Position numbers and translations under genes: made by a program. Below are positions 7,898 through 17,448 of a DNA stretch of 42,275 bases, piece by piece; position 1 is the first letter of the stretch; every line of letters begins with the position of its first letter. The stretch is from Burkholderiales bacterium (GTDB lineage Bacteria > Pseudomonadota > Gammaproteobacteria > Burkholderiales > SG8-39): positions 1 to 42,275 of the forward strand of contig JALOSW010000003.1 in assembly GCA_025458245.1 (NCBI GenBank). The letters run 5' to 3'. The notes beneath the pieces are model-generated. The model worked only from the letters and a program-made list of their open reading frames with translations. It made no database searches and had not been told where the DNA came from.

Positions 7898-8658
7898 ACA
7901 CCGCGCCGCTTCGCGTTTTCATCGTCGACGACGAGGCCCCGGCGCGGAGCCGCCTCAGGGAACTCCTCGGCGACCTCTCGACCGAGCTGCCGAACGTCGT
8001 CGTGGGGGAGGCCGCCAATGGCCAGGAAGGACTCGCGCTCCTGCCCGCCGCCGCGCCCGACGTGGCGCTCGTCGACATCCAGATGCCGCAGATGAACGGC
8101 ATGGAATTCGCGCAGCACCTCGGCGCGCTCGACCAGGCGCCTGCGGTGGTGTTCGTCACCGCGCACGGCCAGTACGCGATCGAGGCGTTCGAGGTGAATG
8201 CGCTCGACTATCTGCTGAAGCCGGTTCGCGCGCAGCGGCTTGCGGCGGCGCTCGCGAAGGCGGCGGCGACCGGGCCCGCGAGCCGCGAGGCGCTCGCGCG
8301 GGCAAGCCACGGTCCGCGCCGCTACCTCTCCGTCGCCGAGCGCGGCAAGATCCTGCTCGTGCCGGTGGCGGAAGTGCTGTTCATGAAAGCCGAACTCAAG
8401 TACGTCACGCTGCGCACGTCCGAGCGCGAGTACCTCGTCGAGGAATCGCTCACGAGCCTCGAGCAGGAGTTCGGCGCGGCGTTCGTGCGCGTGCATCGCA
8501 ACTGTCTGGTCGCGCGCCGTGCGATCCGCGGCTTCGAGCGCGCGGGTGCGGAAGACGGAGAGGGCGCCGGCTGGTCGGTGCTGCTCGAAGGCTGCGACGA
8601 GCGTCTTCCGGTGAGCCGGCGGCAGTGGCCGTCGGTCAAGTCGATCGCGAACGCCTGA
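7894..8658 (+). CDS. LytTR-family response regulator (AlgR-like)
   Basis: Partner of the upstream kinase, 254 residues. The receiver domain (1-120) has the acidic pair D12/D13, phospho-acceptor D61 in ALVDIQMP, Thr in VFVTAHG and Lys in LLKPV. A short linker leads to a LytTR DNA-binding domain (about 145-250), seen in VAEVLFMKAELKYVTLRT, the EYLVEESL strand and FVRVHRNCLV. Such regulators bind direct repeats upstream of target promoters. Translation is coupled to the kinase. Order argH-kinase-regulator-(ppc)-hemC resembles Pseudomonas argH-algZ-algR-hemC, with ppc and a small gene inserted. Confidence 0.92.
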   Translation: MNTAPLRVFIVDDEAPARSRLRELLGDLSTELPNVVVGEAANGQEGLALLPAAAPDVALVDIQMPQMNGMEFAQHLGALDQAPAVVFVTAHGQYAIEAFEVNALDYLLKPVRAQRLAAALAKAAATGPASREALARASHGPRRYLSVAERGKILLVPVAEVLFMKAELKYVTLRTSEREYLVEESLTSLEQEFGAAFVRVHRNCLVARRAIRGFERAGAEDGEGAGWSVLLEGCDERLPVSRRQWPSVKSIANA

Positions 8659-8794
8659 CGGTCCGCCGACGCTCTCACGCGCTGTCGAAACCGCGACGCG
8701 AAATAGTTCGCGCCCGCTTCGGAGCCGCAGCGTGCGCAGTGCGATTTGCCACAGCCCCGCTTTCTTTCCGGCGCGCCGGCGCGCGCCTCGCTTC

Positions 8795-8800
8795 TAGAAT
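8795..8800 (+). promoter_or_regulatory. -10-like TAGAAT just upstream of the small unknown gene
   Basis: TAGAAT lies only 11 bp before the ATG at 8811, so transcription would start about 4 nt before the start codon, a nearly leaderless message. A 14-bp GC palindrome (8771-8784, GCGCGCCGGCGCGC) covers where the -35 should be. No good -35 is visible. Confidence 0.35.
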
Positions 8801-8810
8801 TCGCGTCACC

Positions 8811-9194
8811 ATGTACCTCGCGAAAAAAGTGTTCAAAGACCTCCTCGAAGGACTCGCCAAGCGACGCGACGATCAGCGGCGCGTGCGCCTGCTCGTGCAT
8901 CGGTCGCCGTGGCATATCGACGGGCGCGACCCCGGCCGCGACTGCTACTTCATCACCGCCACCAACGTCGCCGGCGGCGAAGAGGTGGAGATCACGTCGA
9001 TCTGGTTCGAGTCCGAGCCGCGCCGGTTCGTCGAGCGCCGCCAGCGCCGCCTGCCCGTGCGAATCCGCCCCGGCGAAACCTGGGAAACGTGGATCGAGGT
9101 GGAGAAGCTGCCCGAAATCGCGCGCGACGGCGCGCACGACCTCGCGCGCGTGCGGCTCGCGAGCGGCACCGTGCTCACGCCCGAGCGCGCCTAG
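8811..9194 (+). CDS. Small protein of unknown function
   Basis: A 127-residue protein that I do not recognise. The N-terminus is a basic amphipathic helix (AKKVFKDLLEGLAKRR). The middle alternates short strand-like segments (YFITATNVAGG, EVEITSIWFE, LPVRIRPGETWETWIEV) and the end is charged. The N-V/A-G-G then V-E-I-T-S-I-W pattern, with LPVRIRPGE following, resembles small immunoglobulin-like beta-sandwich proteins; that is inference only. There is no signal peptide or membrane helix. Codon use matches neighbours and the frame is well bounded. A TAGAAT lies 11 bp upstream of the ATG and there is no clear Shine-Dalgarno sequence. Confidence 0.6.
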   Translation: MYLAKKVFKDLLEGLAKRRDDQRRVRLLVHRSPWHIDGRDPGRDCYFITATNVAGGEEVEITSIWFESEPRRFVERRQRRLPVRIRPGETWETWIEVEKLPEIARDGAHDLARVRLASGTVLTPERA

Positions 9195-9212
9195 GCAGGC
9201 GCTCGCCGGGGA

Positions 9213-9355
9213 GCCACGGAGCGCACGGAGGGCCGCGCAAGGATCGATCGTGGCCCCCGTGCTGCCCGAGCCGCGTGCGCGATTCGGCCGCCGACGGAGG
9301 GCGGGGCGTCGCGCGCATCTTCGCGGCCCTCGGTGTCCTTCGTGCCTCGGCGGTG
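9213..9355. repeat. Second inverted-arm 9-mer element, between the unknown gene and ppc
   Basis: The left arm (9213-9237) reads GCCACGGAG, CGCACGGAG, GGCCGCG. The right arm (9322-9355) starts CGCGGCCCTCGGTGTC and is its degenerate reverse complement, sharing GAGGGCCGCG exactly. About 85 bp separates the arms. This is the same design as 2353-2563 and fills the gap between two convergent genes, where it could also act as a terminator. Confidence 0.5.
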
Positions 9356-9382
9356 AACACGGCGGCCCGCACGGGCGGCACA

Positions 9383-12139
9383 CTACCCGCTGTTGCGCAG
9401 CCCGGCCGCGATCCCGTTGATGGTGAGGTGGATGCCGCGCTGCACGCGCTCGGACGTCTCTCCCTCGCGGAAACGCCGGATCAGCTCGACCTGGAGGTGG
9501 TTCAGCGGGTCGAGATACGGCAGGCGGTTCTTGATGGCGCGCGCGAGGAGCGGGTTGCCGTCCAGGAGATCGCGCTGGCCGGTGATATGCAGCAGCGCGC
9601 GGCGCGTGCGATGCCACTCTTCCTCGATCGCTGCGAACACCCGGCGGCGCAGGGCGGCATCCGGAACGAGCTCGGCATAACGCGAGGCGACGCCGAGATC
9701 GGTCTTCGCGAGCACCATGTCCATGTTCGCGAGCAGCGTCTGGAAGAACGGCCACTGGCGATGCATTCGCTTCAGCTCGTCCCAGTGCCTGCGCGGCGCG
9801 GTTTCGGCGAACGCCACCACGGCCGAGCCGAAACCGAACCAGCCCGGGAGCAGCACGCGGCTCTGCGCCCAGCTGAACACCCAGGGAATCGCGCGCAGGT
9901 CTTCGATGCGCTTCGAAGCCTTGCGCGACGCTGGCCGGCTGCCGATCTTCAGCTCGGCGATCTCGGTGATGGGTGTCGCCGCGCGGAAGTAGTCGTTGAA
10001 CCCGGGCGTCTCGTAGACGAGCCCGCGGTAGGCGCGATACGCCTGCGCCGAGAGGACATCCATGATCTCGCGGTAGCGCGCCGTCTTCGCCGCGGGTTCC
10101 GTGTGCGCGAGCGTCGCCTCCATCGTCGCGGCCACCAGCGTCTCGAGGTTGCGTCGGCCGATCTCGCGGTTCGCGTACTTGCTCGCGATCACCTCGCCCT
10201 GCTCGGTGATGCGGATCTGTCCGCTCACGGCGCCCGCCGGCTGCGCGAGGATCGCCTGGTAGGTCGGCCCGCCGCCGCGGCCCACCGAGCCGCCGCGCCC
10301 GTGGAAGAGCCGCAGCCGCACGTCGAGCCGGCCCAGGAGCTCCGATAGCGCGATCTCGGCCTTGTAGAGCTCCCAGGTCGACGTGAGGAAGCCGCCGTCC
10401 TTGTTCGAGTCGGAGTAGCCGAGCATCACCTCGAGCGTGTTGCCCCAGCTGTGGCGCACGAGATGCATGACACCCGGCATCGCCAGGAAGCGCTCGGTGA
10501 TCGCGGCGCATCCGCGCAGGTCGTCGATGGTCTCGAAAAGCGGAATGACGCGCATGGTCGCGGCCGGGTGCTTGCCCGGCGAGAGCATGCCCGCCTCGCG
10601 CAGCAGCAGGGCGACCTCCAGCAGGTCGGACGCCGACGTGGTCTTCGAGATGATGTAGTGAGGCAGGGTCTCGCGGCCGTAGCGCGACTGGATGCTCCGC
10701 GCGGCCTCCAGGATCCCGAGCTCGCCCGTGGTTTCGTCGGAGTAATCGAGGTACGGCGAGCGCAGCGGCCGCGCGTGCGCGAGCTCCGCGGCGAGCAGTT
10801 GCTCGCGGTCGGTCTCGCTCGCGGCGGCATAGTCCGCGTGCACGCTCGCCTTGGCGAGCAGCTCGGCGACGACGCGCTCGTGCACGTCCGAGTTCTGCCG
10901 CAGGTCGAGCGCAGCCAGCGCGAAGCGGAACGTGCGCGCCGCGGCGATCAGCGCGCGCAGGCGCCCGCGCGCGAGCGTCTCGCTGCCGTTCGCGACGAGC
11001 GACGCCTCGATGGTTTCGAGGTCGGTCACGAACTCGTCGGCGTTCCGGTACGGATCGGCCTCGGCCGCGGGATGCCGGAGCGGCACGGCCCCGTTCAGCG
11101 CCTTGGTGGTCGCAGCGAGTCGCGCGTAGATGCCGATCAGCGCACGCCGGTACGGCTCGTCCTCACGGTGCTCGGAGCGGTCCGGCGAGCGCGCGGCGAG
11201 CGCGGCGAGCTGGCGCGACACGTCCACCATGCCGAGCGACAGCGGCAACTCGGCGCCGAGCGTGTGCACCTCGTCGAGATAATGCTCGAACGCGACCACC
11301 GACTGGCGGCGGACCGCGTACTCGAGTACCGGCCGGGTCACGAACGGGTTGCCGTCGCGGTCGCCGCCGATCCAGCTGCCGATGCGCAGGCACGGCGCGA
11401 GCTTCCATCGCTCGCGCGAGGGATACTCTTCGGCGAGCAGATCCTCGAGGTCGCCGAGCAGCGCGGGGACCTCGGCGAGGAACGTATGGCGGTAGTACGC
11501 GAGCGCGTTCTCGATCTCGTCTTCGACGCGCAGCTTGGCGAGCCGCAACATGCGCGTCTGCCAGAGCGTGAGGATCTGCCGGGCGAGCGCGGCGTGATTG
11601 CGGCGGGCCTCCTGCGGCGTCAGCGGGCCGCGGTCGCGCTCGGCGAGCAGGCGCGCGATCTCGAGCTCGCAGTCGAGGATGCTCTTTCGCTGCACCTCGG
11701 TGGGATGCGCCGTGAGCACGGGCGAAACGAGCGCCGCCGCGAAAAAGCCCGCGAGCGTCGGCGCGCGCACGCCGGCCGCCTTCAGCGTCGCGACGGCATG
11801 AGCGACGGAGCCCTGCTGCGGGCGCGATCCGCGGACGCGATGGAATCGCCGGCGCCGGTTGTGGTGTTCGTCCTCGGCAAGGTTCGCGAGGTGCGAGAAG
11901 TAGCTGAAGGCGCGCACCACCGAAATCGCCTCCTCCAGGTCGAGCCCGTCGAGGAAGCGCCGCAGCTCGGCGCGCGCCGTCTCGTCCCGGTCGCGGCGGA
12001 AGCGCACCGCCGTCTGCCGGATCCGCTCGACCGTGTGGAACATCTCCTCGCCCTCGTGGCTGCGCAGCGTGTCGCCGAGCAGCCGCCCGAGCAGGCGGAT
12101 GTCTTCCTTCAGCGGGAGATCCTTGTCCGGGCGCGGCAT
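9383..12139 (-). CDS. ppc: Phosphoenolpyruvate carboxylase
   Basis: Anaplerotic enzyme that adds bicarbonate to PEP to make oxaloacetate; a cytoplasmic tetramer. The 918 residues hold the catalytic His145 in [35 protein letters not shown], and the glycine-rich mobile loop [16 protein letters not shown]. The conserved C-terminus ends [10 protein letters not shown], close to the usual NTG. I chose the ATG at 12139 because the domain begins just after it; an in-frame extension upstream is low-complexity and unlike the family. It is transcribed alone, divergent from hemC and convergent with the small unknown gene. Confidence 0.96.
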   Translation of the reverse strand: MPRPDKDLPLKEDIRLLGRLLGDTLRSHEGEEMFHTVERIRQTAVRFRRDRDETARAELRRFLDGLDLEEAISVVRAFSYFSHLANLAEDEHHNRRRRFHRVRGSRPQQGSVAHAVATLKAAGVRAPTLAGFFAAALVSPVLTAHPTEVQRKSILDCELEIARLLAERDRGPLTPQEARRNHAALARQILTLWQTRMLRLAKLRVEDEIENALAYYRHTFLAEVPALLGDLEDLLAEEYPSRERWKLAPCLRIGSWIGGDRDGNPFVTRPVLEYAVRRQSVVAFEHYLDEVHTLGAELPLSLGMVDVSRQLAALAARSPDRSEHREDEPYRRALIGIYARLAATTKALNGAVPLRHPAAEADPYRNADEFVTDLETIEASLVANGSETLARGRLRALIAAARTFRFALAALDLRQNSDVHERVVAELLAKASVHADYAAASETDREQLLAAELAHARPLRSPYLDYSDETTGELGILEAARSIQSRYGRETLPHYIISKTTSASDLLEVALLLREAGMLSPGKHPAATMRVIPLFETIDDLRGCAAITERFLAMPGVMHLVRHSWGNTLEVMLGYSDSNKDGGFLTSTWELYKAEIALSELLGRLDVRLRLFHGRGGSVGRGGGPTYQAILAQPAGAVSGQIRITEQGEVIASKYANREIGRRNLETLVAATMEATLAHTEPAAKTARYREIMDVLSAQAYRAYRGLVYETPGFNDYFRAATPITEIAELKIGSRPASRKASKRIEDLRAIPWVFSWAQSRVLLPGWFGFGSAVVAFAETAPRRHWDELKRMHRQWPFFQTLLANMDMVLAKTDLGVASRYAELVPDAALRRRVFAAIEEEWHRTRRALLHITGQRDLLDGNPLLARAIKNRLPYLDPLNHLQVELIRRFREGETSERVQRGIHLTINGIAAGLRNSG

Positions 12140-12269
12140 GGGCGGATCGCTTTCGTGATGCAGGCAGGCGGAGCCGGAGCGCGGCTCAGGCGGTGCGGGC
12201 GCGCATCGGCACCGCGCATGTCGAGCGCGGGAGACGCGCGCCGAGACCGGCAGTGGCACGCAGGGCCCA

Positions 12270-12278
12270 TGCTAGAAT
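12270..12278 (+). promoter_or_regulatory. Extended -10 promoter for hemC
   Basis: TGC-TAGAAT (12270-12278) matches an extended -10 (TGnTAnAAT), which can work with a weak -35; none is obvious. The predicted start, near 12285, gives a leader of about 37 nt to the GTG at 12322. It lies in the 182-bp gap between divergent ppc and hemC. Confidence 0.45.
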
Positions 12279-12321
12279 CGCCGCTCTCGCCGCCGCACCC
12301 ATCGCCTTCCCGAGCCCCCGA

Positions 12322-13263
12322 GTGTCCGCACCCACGCCGTCGCGCATCGTCATCGCGTCGCGCGAGAGCCGGCTCGCGTTGTGGCAGTCCGAGCACGTCC
12401 GCGAGCGGCTGCGCGGATTATATCCACGGGTTCCGGTGGACATCCTCGGCATGACGACGCAGGGCGATCGCATCCTCGACGTGACGCTCGCGAAAATCGG
12501 CGGCAAGGGGCTCTTCGTGAAGGAGCTCGAAACGGCGCTCGCCGAGGGCCGCGCGGATCTCGCCGTGCACTCGGCGAAGGACGTGCCGGTGCTGATGCCC
12601 GACGGCTTCGTGCTTGCGGCGGTGCTCGAGCGCGAGGATCCGCGCGATGCCCTCGTCTCGAATCGCTATGCGCGCCTCGAAGAGCTGCCCGAGGGCGCGG
12701 TGGTCGGCACGTCCAGCCTGCGGCGCGAGTCGCAGCTGCGCGAGCGATTTCCGCACCTCGACATCCGGCCGCTTCGCGGCAACCTCGACACGCGCCTCGC
12801 CAAGCTCGACCGCGGCGAGTACGACGCGATCGTGCTTGCGTGCGCCGGTTTGATGCGCCTCGGTCTCGCAGCGCGGGTGCGCGCGGTGATCCCTCCCGAG
12901 GTGAGCGTCCCGGCCGTCGGGCAAGGCGCGCTCGCCATCGAATGCCGCGCCGACCGACCCGACATCGCGGCGCTGCTCGCGCCGCTCGTGCACCGGGACA
13001 CCGCCGCCGCGGTCGCCGCCGAGCGCGCCGTGAGCCTCGCTCTCGGCGGGAGCTGCCAGCTGCCGCTCGCCGCCCACGCCGAGGTGCGCGGGGAGCGTCT
13101 CGTCATGCGCGGCATCGTCGCGAGCCCCGACGGCCGCCGCATCGCGCGCGCCGAGACCGAGGGGCACGCGGAGGCGCCGGAGGCCGCAGGCGCGGCGCTC
13201 GCGGCGTCGCTCCGGGCCCACGGCGCGGAGGAGATTCTCGCCGCGGTCGCGGCGACGCAATGA
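12322..13263 (+). CDS. hemC: Porphobilinogen deaminase (hydroxymethylbilane synthase)
   Basis: Joins four porphobilinogen molecules into hydroxymethylbilane. The 313 residues start [14 protein letters not shown] and include AVHSAKDVP (catalytic Asp), [11 protein letters not shown] and RGNLDTRL (substrate-binding Arg residues). The dipyrromethane cofactor cysteine is Cys245 in GGSCQLPL. The GTG at 12322 is the only plausible start near the domain, though no clear Shine-Dalgarno precedes it. It overlaps hemD by 4 bp (ATGA) and leads the hemCDXY operon. Confidence 0.95.
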   Translation: MSAPTPSRIVIASRESRLALWQSEHVRERLRGLYPRVPVDILGMTTQGDRILDVTLAKIGGKGLFVKELETALAEGRADLAVHSAKDVPVLMPDGFVLAAVLEREDPRDALVSNRYARLEELPEGAVVGTSSLRRESQLRERFPHLDIRPLRGNLDTRLAKLDRGEYDAIVLACAGLMRLGLAARVRAVIPPEVSVPAVGQGALAIECRADRPDIAALLAPLVHRDTAAAVAAERAVSLALGGSCQLPLAAHAEVRGERLVMRGIVASPDGRRIARAETEGHAEAPEAAGAALAASLRAHGAEEILAAVAATQ

Positions 13264-14054
13264 GCGGCGAAGGGCGGGGCGGAGACCAGGCGTCGCTTCG
13301 CGGACGACGCATCGTGGTGACGCGTCCCGCCGGTCAGGCCGACGCGCTCGCCGGGTTGATCGAATCGCGTGGCGGGGAGGCGGTCGTGTTCCCGGTCATC
13401 GAGATCCGCGACGTCGAGGATGTCCGACCGCTGCTCGACGTCATCGACCGCCTCGACCGGTTCGACCTCGCGATTTTCATCAGCCCGAACGCCGTCAACA
13501 AGGCGATGAATCTGATCCTCGCCCGGCGCCGGTGGCCTGATGCGCTCACCGCGGCGGCCCTGGGGCGCGAGAGCGAGAAGCAGCTGCGGCGCCACGGCGT
13601 CGCGCGCACGATCGCGCCGCAGGGGCGCTCCGACAGCGAGGCGCTGCTCGCCCTGCCCGAACTGCAGGCGATGGCCGGCAAGCGCGTCGTCGTATTCCGC
13701 GGCGACGGCGGCCGGGAGCTGCTGGGCGACACGCTGGTCGCGCGCGGCGCCACGCTCGAGTACGCCGAGTGCTACCGACGCGCGCGTCCCGTGGCCGACA
13801 TGACGCCGCTCCTGACGGCCTGGGCGCGCGGCGAAATCGATGCCGTCACCGTCACGTCCAGCGAAGGGCTCGCGAACCTCTTCGACATGGTGGGGAAGCT
13901 TGGCCAGCAATGGCTGCGGCGCACGCCGCTGTTCGCGCCGCATGCGCGCATCGCCGAGAACGCCCGGGCGCTCGGACTGGACAACGTCGTTCTGACCGAC
14001 GCGGGGGACGCGGGGCTCATGGCGGGACTCGAAGCCTTTTTCGCTAAACTATGA
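13260..14054 (+). CDS. hemD: Uroporphyrinogen-III synthase
   Basis: Cyclises hydroxymethylbilane with inversion of ring D to give uroporphyrinogen III, the branch point to haem, sirohaem and cobalamin. The 264-residue protein shows the weakly conserved HemD pattern: [11 protein letters not shown] at the N-terminus, [26 protein letters not shown], then CYRRARP and [13 protein letters not shown]. Low sequence conservation is normal for this family, so context (coupled to hemC and followed by hemX) adds weight. The ATG at 13260 is set by the ATGA overlap. Confidence 0.93.
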   Translation: MSGEGRGGDQASLRGRRIVVTRPAGQADALAGLIESRGGEAVVFPVIEIRDVEDVRPLLDVIDRLDRFDLAIFISPNAVNKAMNLILARRRWPDALTAAALGRESEKQLRRHGVARTIAPQGRSDSEALLALPELQAMAGKRVVVFRGDGGRELLGDTLVARGATLEYAECYRRARPVADMTPLLTAWARGEIDAVTVTSSEGLANLFDMVGKLGQQWLRRTPLFAPHARIAENARALGLDNVVLTDAGDAGLMAGLEAFFAKL

Positions 14055-14082
14055 CGTCATACGAAGCCCGCGCCGACGCCCG

Positions 14083-15138
14083 ATGACCGACCCTGCCGAA
14101 CCGACCGCCGCGTCCGAGCGCGTGCCCGCGCCGCAGCGCAGCGAGGTGGCCGCGAGGCTTCGCCCCAACCTCCTCGCGCTGGGCGCGCTCGCGGTCGGCG
14201 CGATCGCGCTCTGGCAGTGGTACTCGACGCAGGGCGAGCTGGACCGCCTGCGCGAGGAGTTCGCGCTGCGCCTGCGCGATGCCGACGCCGAGGCGCGCGC
14301 GAGCCGCCTCACGGCCAAGGACGCCGAGAGCCTCGTGCGCGAGGCGGACAAGCGGCTCGACGCGCTCGAGGCGAAGGTGGGCGAGTCGCAGAGCCAGCAG
14401 CTCGCCCTCGAGGCGATGTATCAGGAGCTCTCGCGCGGGCGCGACGACTGGGTGCTCGCCGAGATCGATCAGACGCTCTCCATCGCCGCGCGCGAATTGC
14501 AGCTCGCGGGCAACGTTCCGGCGGCGCTCGCCGCGCTGTCGGCGGCCGAAGCGCGGCTCGCGCGGGTCGATCGCGCCCAGTACCCGCAGCTTCGCAAGGC
14601 GATCGCGCGCGACGCCGAGCGGCTGCGCGCGGCGCCGTCGCTCGACATCTCCGGGCTGACCGCGAAGCTCGACCAGCTCGCGGCGTCCGTCGACGCGCTC
14701 CCGCTCCTGGCGGAAGGGCGGCCGCAGCCCGAGAAGGAGCCCGCCGGCGGGCCGGAGCCCGGCTGGTGGGTGCGCTTCGGCACCGCGCTCTGGGGAGAGG
14801 TGAAGAGCCTCGTCCGCGTCCAGCGCCTCGACGCGCAGGATCAGGCGCTGGTGTCGCCGGACCAGGCGTGGTTCCTGCGCGAGAACCTCAAGCTCCGCCT
14901 CGCGCATGCGCGGGTCGCGCTCCTGCAGCGCAACGAATCGGCCTATCGTGCCGACATCCGCGCCGCGACGCAGTGGATCTCGCGCTACTTCGATCCGCGC
15001 GACAAGCGCACGATCGCAGCGCTCGCGACGCTCAAACAGCTCGAGGCGGCCACCGTGAGCGTCGAGCTGCCTTCGATCGCCGAAAGCCTGGCCGCGGTGC
15101 GCGCCCTGCGAACGCCGCGGGAGCGCGCCGGGAAATGA
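14083..15138 (+). CDS. hemX: HemX-type membrane protein
   Basis: Single-pass inner-membrane protein found in proteobacterial hem operons. It is often annotated as a uroporphyrin-III C-methyltransferase, but I see no methyltransferase motifs, so that activity should not be assumed. The 351 residues have a polar N-terminus, one transmembrane helix (about 28-44) and a charged coiled coil (about 50-105). A helical domain follows with DWVLAEIDQTLSIAARELQLAGN, a signature of the HemX family. The gene starts 28 bp after hemD and overlaps hemY by 4 bp (ATGA). A scaffold role in haem synthesis is inference. Confidence 0.88.
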   Translation: MTDPAEPTAASERVPAPQRSEVAARLRPNLLALGALAVGAIALWQWYSTQGELDRLREEFALRLRDADAEARASRLTAKDAESLVREADKRLDALEAKVGESQSQQLALEAMYQELSRGRDDWVLAEIDQTLSIAARELQLAGNVPAALAALSAAEARLARVDRAQYPQLRKAIARDAERLRAAPSLDISGLTAKLDQLAASVDALPLLAEGRPQPEKEPAGGPEPGWWVRFGTALWGEVKSLVRVQRLDAQDQALVSPDQAWFLRENLKLRLAHARVALLQRNESAYRADIRAATQWISRYFDPRDKRTIAALATLKQLEAATVSVELPSIAESLAAVRALRTPRERAGK

Positions 15139-16322
15139 AGGGTCTGCTCTGGTTCCTGGCGGTCGCGGCCGCGGCGGTGGCGCTCGCGCTCTTCGCGCGC
15201 TACCAGGACGGCTACGTGCTGCTCGTCTCGCCGCCGTACCGGATCGAGATCTCCCTCGTGCTCTTCCTGCTGCTGGTGCTCGGCGTCTTTGCGCTGCTCT
15301 ACTGGTTCACCCACCTCGCCGGGACGATGCTGCGCATGCCCGCGAACGTGGCGGCGTATCGCAAGCGGCAGCGTCACAACCGCGGCGTCGAGGCCCTGCG
15401 CGCGGCGTGGCAGGCGTACTTCGAGGGGCGCTTCGGCAAGGCGGAGAAGCTTGCCGGCCGCGCGTGGAGCTTCGATGAAGCGCCCGCCGTGGCGGCGCTG
15501 CTGGCGGCGCGCGCGGCGCACTTCATGCGCGACCCGGAGCGGCGCGAGCTCTGGCTCACGCGCGCCGAGAACTCGGCCGGCCAGGACCGCAGCGCCCGAC
15601 TCGCGACGCGCGCGGAGCTGCTTCTGGACGAGCGCCGCTTCGAGGCAGCGCGCGACACGCTCGCCGAACTGTCCGAACACGGCCCCAAGCACGTCGCGAC
15701 GCTGCGCCTGCGCCTGCGGGCCGAGCAGGGACTGCAGAACTGGGACGAGGTGCTGCGTCTCGTGCGCGCGCTCGAGAAGCGCAACGCCATGGCGCCGGAT
15801 CTCGCAGCCCAGCTTCGCACGACGGCAACGATCGAGAACCTGCGCAAGAAGTCGCTCGACGCGGAGAGTCTCGCCTCGTTCTGGAACGAGGTGCCCGAGG
15901 CCGATCGCGCCGAACCGCGCATCGCCGCAGCGGCTGCGCGTCACTTCATCCGGCTTGGCGGCTGCCGGCAGGCGCACAAGATTCTCCGCGAGGCGCTGCA
16001 GGGCCGTTGGGATGCGTCCCTGGTGCTCGCTTTCGGCGAATGCCGCGCCGACGACTCGCTCGAGCGGCTCGGCGACGCGGAGGGCTGGCTCAAGACCCAC
16101 CCGCGCGACGCGGCGCTGCTGCTCACGCTCGGGAGGCTCTGTCAGCAGCGGGAGCTGTGGGGCAAGGCGCAGAGCTACCTCGAGGCGAGCCTGTCCGAGC
16201 AGCCTTCCCGCGCGGCGCACGTCGAGCTGGCGCGGCTGCTCGAGGCGATCGGCAGGCCCGACGATGCGGCGACGCACTATCGCGCCGCGGCCGACGAGGG
16301 GTTAGCGGCCGATCCGCGCTGA
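15135..16322 (+). CDS. hemY: HemY-type membrane TPR protein
   Basis: 395-residue inner-membrane protein with two N-terminal hydrophobic helices (about 3-20 and 37-60). A long cytoplasmic or periplasmic alpha-helical part follows, with tetratricopeptide-like repeats, for example AAWQAYFEGRFGKAEKLAGRA and the C-terminal AHVELARLLEAIGRPDDAATHY. It belongs to the proteobacterial HemY family and is unrelated to protoporphyrinogen oxidase, which shares the name. It is last in hemCDXY and starts inside hemX. It probably scaffolds porphyrin enzymes; its function is not firmly known. Confidence 0.88.
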   Translation: MKGLLWFLAVAAAAVALALFARYQDGYVLLVSPPYRIEISLVLFLLLVLGVFALLYWFTHLAGTMLRMPANVAAYRKRQRHNRGVEALRAAWQAYFEGRFGKAEKLAGRAWSFDEAPAVAALLAARAAHFMRDPERRELWLTRAENSAGQDRSARLATRAELLLDERRFEAARDTLAELSEHGPKHVATLRLRLRAEQGLQNWDEVLRLVRALEKRNAMAPDLAAQLRTTATIENLRKKSLDAESLASFWNEVPEADRAEPRIAAAAARHFIRLGGCRQAHKILREALQGRWDASLVLAFGECRADDSLERLGDAEGWLKTHPRDAALLLTLGRLCQQRELWGKAQSYLEASLSEQPSRAAHVELARLLEAIGRPDDAATHYRAAADEGLAADPR

Positions 16323-16394
16323 GCGGCGGTCGGCTCTCGGCATTCGGCCCTCTGCGGGCCTGTCCCGGCTTCCCGCGTCCCCTCGGACCGCCGC
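16323..16394. other. Inverted repeat between convergent hemY and hemF
   Basis: GCGGCGGTC (16323-16331) and GACCGCCGC (16386-16394) are perfect 9-bp complements with about 54 nt between them, in the 95-bp gap between two convergent stops. It could help termination, but the long loop and lack of a U-run make this weak. Confidence 0.3.
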
Positions 16395-16417
16395 CGAAAC
16401 CGGCCTGTCGATGACGG

Positions 16418-17314
16418 TCATGCCCACTCGCGCGGCGTGAGGAAGATCTCGTACAGCCGCGCCTCCGGCGAGCCCGGCTCCGGGTGCCAGTCGTAGCGCC
16501 ACTTCACGAGCGGCGGCATCGAGGCGAGGATCGACTCGGTTCGTCCGCCTGACTGGAGACCGAACAGCGTGCCGCGATCCCACACCAGGTTGAACTCCAC
16601 GTAGCGCCCGCGCCGATAGAGCTGGAACTCGCGCTCGCGCTCGCCGTAGGCGTGATCGGCGCGCCGCGCGACGATCGGCGCGTAGGCGTCGAGGAATGCG
16701 TCGCCGACGGCGCGGGTCAGCGCGAAGGAGGTCTCGAACCCCGGCTCGTTGAAGTCGTCGTAGAAGATGCCGCCGACGCCGCGCGGCTCGTTCCGGTGCT
16801 TGATGAAGAAATAGCGGTCGCACCAAGCCTTGAAGCGCGGGTGGAACTCCGCGCCGAACGGCGCCAGCGCCTGCTTGCAGGTCGCGTGAAAGTGCCGCGC
16901 ATCCTCCTCGAAGCCGTAGTAGGGCGTCAGGTCCATGCCGCCGCCGAACCACCAGACCGGATCCGCATCCGGCTTTCGCGCGACGAAGAACCGCACGTTG
17001 AGATGCACGGTGGGCACGTAGGGATTGCGCGGGTGGAGCACCAGCGAAACGCCCATCGCCTCGAAGCCGCGCCCTGCCAGCTCGGGGCGGGCCGCGGTCG
17101 CCGATGGCGGCAGGCTCGCGCCCGCGACGTGCGAGAAGAGCACGCCGCCGCGCTCGAGAACGTTCCCTTCCTCGATGAGCCGCGTGAGCCCGCCGCCGCC
17201 TTCGGGCCGCGTCCAGGCATCGCTGCGAAAGGTCTTGCCGTCGAGCGCTTCGAGGCCCGCCACGATGCGCGCCTGCAGACCCGTGAAGTACTGCCTGATG
17301 GATTCGACGTTCAT
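16418..17314 (-). CDS. hemF: Oxygen-dependent coproporphyrinogen III oxidase
   Basis: Decarboxylates two propionates of coproporphyrinogen III using O2, giving protoporphyrinogen IX. The 298 residues match HemF closely (E. coli 299): [20 protein letters not shown], the [13 protein letters not shown] active-site region and [19 protein letters not shown]. After these come [20 protein letters not shown] and a C-terminal [13 protein letters not shown]. Start ATG at 17314 is clear. It is last in the purH-pagP-purD-hemF run, 134 bp after purD. It indicates aerobic haem synthesis. Confidence 0.96.
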   Translation of the reverse strand: MNVESIRQYFTGLQARIVAGLEALDGKTFRSDAWTRPEGGGGLTRLIEEGNVLERGGVLFSHVAGASLPPSATAARPELAGRGFEAMGVSLVLHPRNPYVPTVHLNVRFFVARKPDADPVWWFGGGMDLTPYYGFEEDARHFHATCKQALAPFGAEFHPRFKAWCDRYFFIKHRNEPRGVGGIFYDDFNEPGFETSFALTRAVGDAFLDAYAPIVARRADHAYGEREREFQLYRRGRYVEFNLVWDRGTLFGLQSGGRTESILASMPPLVKWRYDWHPEPGSPEARLYEIFLTPREWA

Positions 17315-17448
17315 GTCGCCTCGAGCGCGCGCGGTTGCGCGGGTGAGAGAACGGGCCGGGAAGGCCGGGTTCGTGCAGCCTCGGACGCTCCGCGCCCGCC
17401 GCCGCGGGTGAGCCGATCGGCGCCGGCGCGCGTCGCGCCCCTGCCGGG

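Noticed and set aside
14052-14059. TGACGTCA palindrome between hemD and hemX
   Set aside because: It is an 8-bp chance palindrome overlapping the hemD stop, with no second copy or promoter context.
14083-15138. HemX as an active uroporphyrinogen-III methyltransferase
   Set aside because: The common annotation is not supported; I see a membrane helix and coiled coil but no SAM-binding motif.
17315-17448. A small gene or regulatory RNA between purD and hemF
   Set aside because: The gap is GC-rich with no start plus Shine-Dalgarno, promoter or hairpin that stands out.
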